A stretch of DNA of 7,918 nucleotides from Candidatus Woesearchaeota archaeon CG10_big_fil_rev_8_21_14_0_10_32_24 (GTDB lineage: Archaea > Nanobdellota > Nanobdellia > Woesearchaeales > GW2011-AR9): NCBI GenBank assembly GCA_002763025.1, contig PCYG01000066.1, positions 2,131 through 10,048 on the forward strand. The letters are read 5' to 3'. The notes beneath the pieces are model-generated. The model saw nothing but the letters and a program-made list of their open reading frames with translations. It was not told the origin of the DNA and searched no databases. Both the position numbers and the translations under genes were made by a program. Of the stretch, positions 6,767-7,918 are shown piece after piece (within the stretch, counting starts at the first letter, position 1; every line of letters starts with the position of its first letter).

Positions 6767-6847
6767 TTACTGACAATGAATACAATCAACTCTTTCAAGT
6801 TGTTGAAAGTCACAAACGTTAGTGACTTGACTGGTTTGTGTTGCCAT
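6767..6847 (-). CDS. Possible 26-residue leaderless peptide frame
   Basis: An ATG (6847-6845) falls about 26 nt downstream of the centre of a good TATA box, where a leaderless archaeal mRNA would begin. It opens a 26-codon frame, MATQTSQVTNVCDFQQ then LERVDCIHCQ, ending at TAA (6769-6767). The frame contains all three overlapping inverted repeats of the leader. It has a CxxC ending and one histidine, so it is not a classic histidine-rich leader peptide. Coding is uncertain, and the RNA structure may be what matters. Confidence 0.25.
   Translation of the reverse strand: MATQTSQVTNVCDFQQLERVDCIHCQ
6792..6840 (-). promoter_or_regulatory. Three overlapping, competing inverted repeats in the leader before tRNA-His copy 2
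   Basis: In - strand order there are three perfect 7-bp stems. CACAAAC (6840-6834) pairs with GTTTGTG (6817-6811). AAGTCAC (6828-6822) pairs with GTGACTT (6813-6807). CTTTCAA (6809-6803) pairs with TTGAAAG (6798-6792) across a CAAC loop. The second stem shares GTG with the first and CTT with the third, so it excludes both, while the first and third can coexist. That is the topology of a conformational switch or attenuator. It lies downstream of a promoter and upstream of tRNA-His, the HisG-like gene and hisS. Whether it switches anything is inference. Confidence 0.5.
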
Positions 6848-6864
6848 AGATACTAGAGAACATA

Positions 6865-6883
6865 GATTATATTTAAACCTTTT
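6865..6883 (-). promoter_or_regulatory. BRE + TATA box promoter for the tRNA-His leader / HisG-hisS block
   Basis: On the - strand AAAAGG (BRE-like, 6883-6878) is followed directly by TTTAAATATAAT (6877-6866). This is the best-looking archaeal promoter in the interval. The expected transcription start is about 6847, which coincides with an ATG. It lies just downstream of the T6 terminator of the intron-containing tRNA, as expected for the start of a new unit. Confidence 0.6.
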
Positions 6884-6894
6884 GAAGAAAAATT

Positions 6895-6900
6895 AAAAAA
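6895..6900 (-). terminator. T6 terminator of the intron-containing tRNA-His
   Basis: One nt after C73 on the - strand comes a T6 run followed by AA and a further T-rich stretch. This is a normal archaeal termination signal for a stable RNA gene. Confidence 0.6.
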
Positions 6901-6936
6901 GGGCGACCGCGGGGAGTTGAACCCCGGTCCCAGGAT

Positions 6937-6968
6937 ATCTACAAAGAGGAATTTTTAATCCTTCATTG
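6937..6968 (-). other. Canonical tRNA intron, position 37/38, 32 nt
   Basis: The intron lies after G37, as in most archaeal tRNA introns. A bulge-helix-bulge forms: anticodon stem CAGGA/TCCTG outside, a 4-bp central helix CTGT (6974-6971) with GTAG (6942-6939) including two G:T pairs, and 3-nt bulges GGC and ATA. Cutting after the second base of each bulge gives exactly GG|C and AT|A. The inner intron stem (AGGA/TCCT core) is imperfect. The splicing endonuclease should recognise this. Confidence 0.82.
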
Positions 6969-6990
6969 CCACAGTCCTGAATACTAACCA

Positions 6991-7019
6991 CGGCATTTTA
7001 GCGGTAGAACCCACTAAAT
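6991..7019 (-). other. Non-canonical D-loop tRNA intron, about position 15/16, 29 nt
   Basis: A second insert sits in the D loop. Its inner helix TTTAGTGG/CCGCTAAA is 8 bp (one G:T) with loop GTTCTA. A 4-bp helix GTAT (7025-7022) with ATGC (6996-6993) follows, flanked by bulges AAA and CGT. Cutting after the second base of each bulge gives AA|A and CG|T, leaving a D loop of AATGGTTA. The intronless tRNA-His copy has AATGGTA at the same place, which independently supports this register. The outer helix is weak (C:G, T:G, G:T), so this is a relaxed BHB. A one-base shift (A|...|GTGG) is the alternative. Confidence 0.78.
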
Positions 7020-7059
7020 TTATACGACGGTCGCCATAATAGTATTAGATTCAGCATTG

Positions 7060-7068
7060 TTTTATAAA
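7060..7068 (-). promoter_or_regulatory. TATA box for the intron-containing tRNA-His
   Basis: On the - strand TTTATAAAA lies 24 nt before G-1 (7035), the standard spacing between an archaeal TATA box and transcription start, so the transcript would begin at or next to the tRNA 5' end. It falls in the 35-nt gap after the endonuclease stop codon. Confidence 0.6.
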
Positions 7069-7070
7069 AT

Positions 7071-7826
7071 TTACCTATTTTTTAAGAATTGTTCCAATTT
7101 TTTATTTTTTCTCTGGATTGTAAATCCAATCAAATTATGAAACTTTTGTAATTCTTCTTTTGCAGAGATAATTATTTCATAAACATTACCGTTTGGAGCT
7201 TTATTATTTAAACGAATCTTGATACGTTGTATAGAAAATCCTAGAATAACCATTAAGTTACGTATTTGTTTAAGAAGCAACAAATTTTGATTTGAGATCT
7301 TAAGCATTTTAGTACGTTTTGCAATTACAATTGAACCCTCCGAGTCTGAGAATCCTTTGATAAAGTTAGAGATGATTTTTTTATTATTGGAATGTAAAAT
7401 AATTTCAGGTGTAGAAGAACGATTTCCAATCAAACTAAGAATATATTTTTTTGCATCTTTAAAAGATAATAAACATGTGAAATAAGGTTTACCTTTCATT
7501 AATCTTTTTGTACAAGCAGGTTTTTTACCAGACCATTTAAATAATATTTCTGCAAAATAATCACGAAATTCTTTATCACTGGTCCCTAAATTGATTTGAG
7601 ATTTACCAAAATAGCCATCTCCATATAAAACACCCAATATATAAGATAATTTTGATGTTAATCGTTTGGATTTTATTGGTAAAAGTCTTTGTGACCATCT
7701 CAGTTCTCCATATTCTCTTTCTGAAAGTTTATTTTTAACAAAAATTCTCACTACATCATAATTTAAATTTAGTTCCTGTGTAATTATATGAATTGGCACT
7801 CCTTTTTGAATCAAAAACCCAATCAC
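7071..7826 (-). CDS. LAGLIDADG homing endonuclease with N-terminal HTH-like segment
   Basis: A 251-residue frame with both LAGLIDADG helices of a single-chain enzyme. LSYILGVLYGDG (60-71, acidic D70) and NFIKGFSDSEG (154-164, acidic E163) each end the way active-site helices do. About 90 residues separate them, as expected for pseudo-twofold domains. Residues about 6-33 (ITQELNLNYDVVRIFVKNK) resemble a helix-turn-helix. These enzymes cut long specific sites, and their genes sit in introns, inteins or alone. This one is not inside the nearby tRNA introns, which are only 29 and 32 nt, so it looks free-standing or lies in a larger element extending beyond the window. The start is uncertain: the GTG at 7826 has no ribosome binding site and lies inside a hairpin repeat, with no in-frame ATG upstream before a stop. 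The 5' end may have been altered by that repeat. Confidence 0.85.
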   Translation of the reverse strand: MIGFLIQKGVPIHIITQELNLNYDVVRIFVKNKLSEREYGELRWSQRLLPIKSKRLTSKLSYILGVLYGDGYFGKSQINLGTSDKEFRDYFAEILFKWSGKKPACTKRLMKGKPYFTCLLSFKDAKKYILSLIGNRSSTPEIILHSNNKKIISNFIKGFSDSEGSIVIAKRTKMLKISNQNLLLLKQIRNLMVILGFSIQRIKIRLNNKAPNGNVYEIIISAKEELQKFHNLIGFTIQRKNKKLEQFLKNR

Positions 7827-7867
7827 AGCAAGCTGTGGGGTATGTTTAGATTAATATTGGGTTTTTG
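7812..7867. repeat. 12-bp perfect inverted repeat enclosing hairpin copy 1
   Basis: CAAAAACCCAAT (7812-7823) and ATTGGGTTTTTG (7856-7867) are perfect reverse complements. They enclose hairpin copy 1, which starts at the very next base. The result would be a long cruciform or a branched RNA overlapping the start of the endonuclease frame. It could be an element end, a terminator-like structure or a recombination site. Confidence 0.6.
7823..7844 (+). repeat. Covarying hairpin repeat, copy 1
   Basis: CACAGC-AA-GCTGTG, a perfect 6-bp stem with a 2-nt loop, preceded by T and followed by GGGTATG. Copy 2 has the same layout 63 nt away, with different stem bases but preserved pairing. It overlaps the putative GTG start of the endonuclease frame on the - strand. 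Confidence 0.65.
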
Positions 7868-7885
7868 GTGTTTGCTCTTAATTAG

Positions 7886-7907
7886 TCGCTGCAAGCAGCG
7901 GGGTATG
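7886..7907 (+). repeat. Covarying hairpin repeat, copy 2
   Basis: CGCTGC-AA-GCAGCG, a perfect 6-bp stem with a 2-nt loop, preceded by T and followed by GGGTATG. It shares the flanks TC and GGGGTATG with copy 1, with two compensated base-pair changes in the stem. The layout resembles REP elements or the subterminal hairpins of IS200/IS605-type transposons; no transposase is in the window. Confidence 0.65.
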
Positions 7908-7918
7908 AACCCATTCGC

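Larger units (their letters stand above)
6902..7035 (-). tRNA. tRNA-His(GTG) with two introns (D-loop and anticodon loop)
   Basis: A 134-nt gene that leaves a 73-nt tRNA after removing 29 and 32 nt. G-1 (7035) is encoded and pairs with C73 (6902), the tRNA-His identity pair recognised by HisRS. The acceptor GCGACCG/CGGTCGC has 7 Watson-Crick pairs. The D stem is GTAT/GTAT with two G:T pairs, and the spliced D loop is AATGGTTA. The anticodon stem is CAGGA/TCCTG with loop CTGTGGA (GTG at 6972-6970), the variable loop is GGAC, and the T arm is CGGGG-TTCAACT-CCCCG. CCA is not encoded. A TATA box sits at the expected distance upstream and T6 follows. The stems are stronger than in the neighbouring intronless copy, so this is probably the main tRNA-His gene. 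Confidence 0.88.

Noticed and set aside
6719..6774. A possible C/D box guide RNA on the + strand: ATGATGA (C box-like) at 6721-6727 and CTGA (D box-like) at 6770-6773.
   Set aside because: No convincing internal D' and C' boxes lie between them, and ATGATGA comes from a simple ATG/GAT repeat.
6461..6783. The - strand segments near 6461-6480 and 6776-6795 share TGATTGTATTCA plus nearby GAAAG, suggesting a small duplication between the HisG-like N-terminus and the leader.
   Set aside because: The match is short and AT-rich. A near-identical 16-mer is expected by chance in a window of this size, so it is not reported as a repeat.
6767..6847. Classic histidine leader-peptide attenuation.
   Set aside because: The 26-codon frame has only one histidine codon and coupled attenuation of this kind is not established in archaea. 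Only the competing RNA stems are kept as an observation.
7071..7826. The LAGLIDADG gene as an intron-encoded enzyme within the tRNA-His introns.
   Set aside because: Both tRNA introns are complete at 29 and 32 nt, and the endonuclease frame lies entirely outside the tRNA gene, upstream of its promoter.

Overview
The window looks like part of an AT-rich archaeal genome, probably a small-genome lineage of the DPANN type. The evidence is a type II methionine aminopeptidase, a Vps4/CdvC-like AAA ATPase with an MIT-like N-terminus, archaeal BRE/TATA-type promoters, T-run terminators, leaderless or GGTGA-type starts, and a tRNA gene with bulge-helix-bulge (BHB) introns. The phylum assignment is inference; no rRNA or other marker is present.

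Layout. On the + strand (52-4458) lie a phosphomannomutase-like HAD phosphatase, an unrecognised Gln/Pro-rich protein, a short MIT-like protein, a MIT-AAA ATPase overlapping it, a UreH/NicO-type metal permease coupled to the ATPase by an ATGA overlap, and a type II methionine aminopeptidase (map). The last four are packed like one transcription unit. On the - strand, running toward map, lies a histidine block read from right to left: a LAGLIDADG endonuclease gene (7826-7071), a tRNA-His(GTG) with two introns (7035-6902), a structured leader interval with its own promoter (about 6880-6690), a second, intronless and partly degenerate tRNA-His(GTG) (6688-6616), a frameshifted HisG-like gene (6567-5950), hisS (5922-4642), and a 57-residue two-helix membrane protein overlapping hisS by ATGA (4645-4472). 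The right edge (7812-7907) holds two related covarying hairpins and a 12-bp inverted repeat.

How the genes fit together. HisRS recognises the G-1:C73 pair and GUG anticodon that both neighbouring tRNA genes encode, so an aminoacyl-tRNA synthetase sits beside its own substrates, with a HisG-family (ATP phosphoribosyltransferase) relative between them. The most notable points are (1) the doubly interrupted tRNA-His, with a non-canonical D-loop intron whose splice register is supported by the intronless copy; (2) three overlapping, mutually competing inverted repeats in the leader between the two tRNAs; (3) a HisG-like gene with two frameshifts that cancel out; (4) a MIT-like protein beside a MIT-AAA ATPase with a similar N-terminus; and (5) the covarying hairpin repeats. 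None of these proves a new system. The histidine block is the best candidate for undescribed biology.
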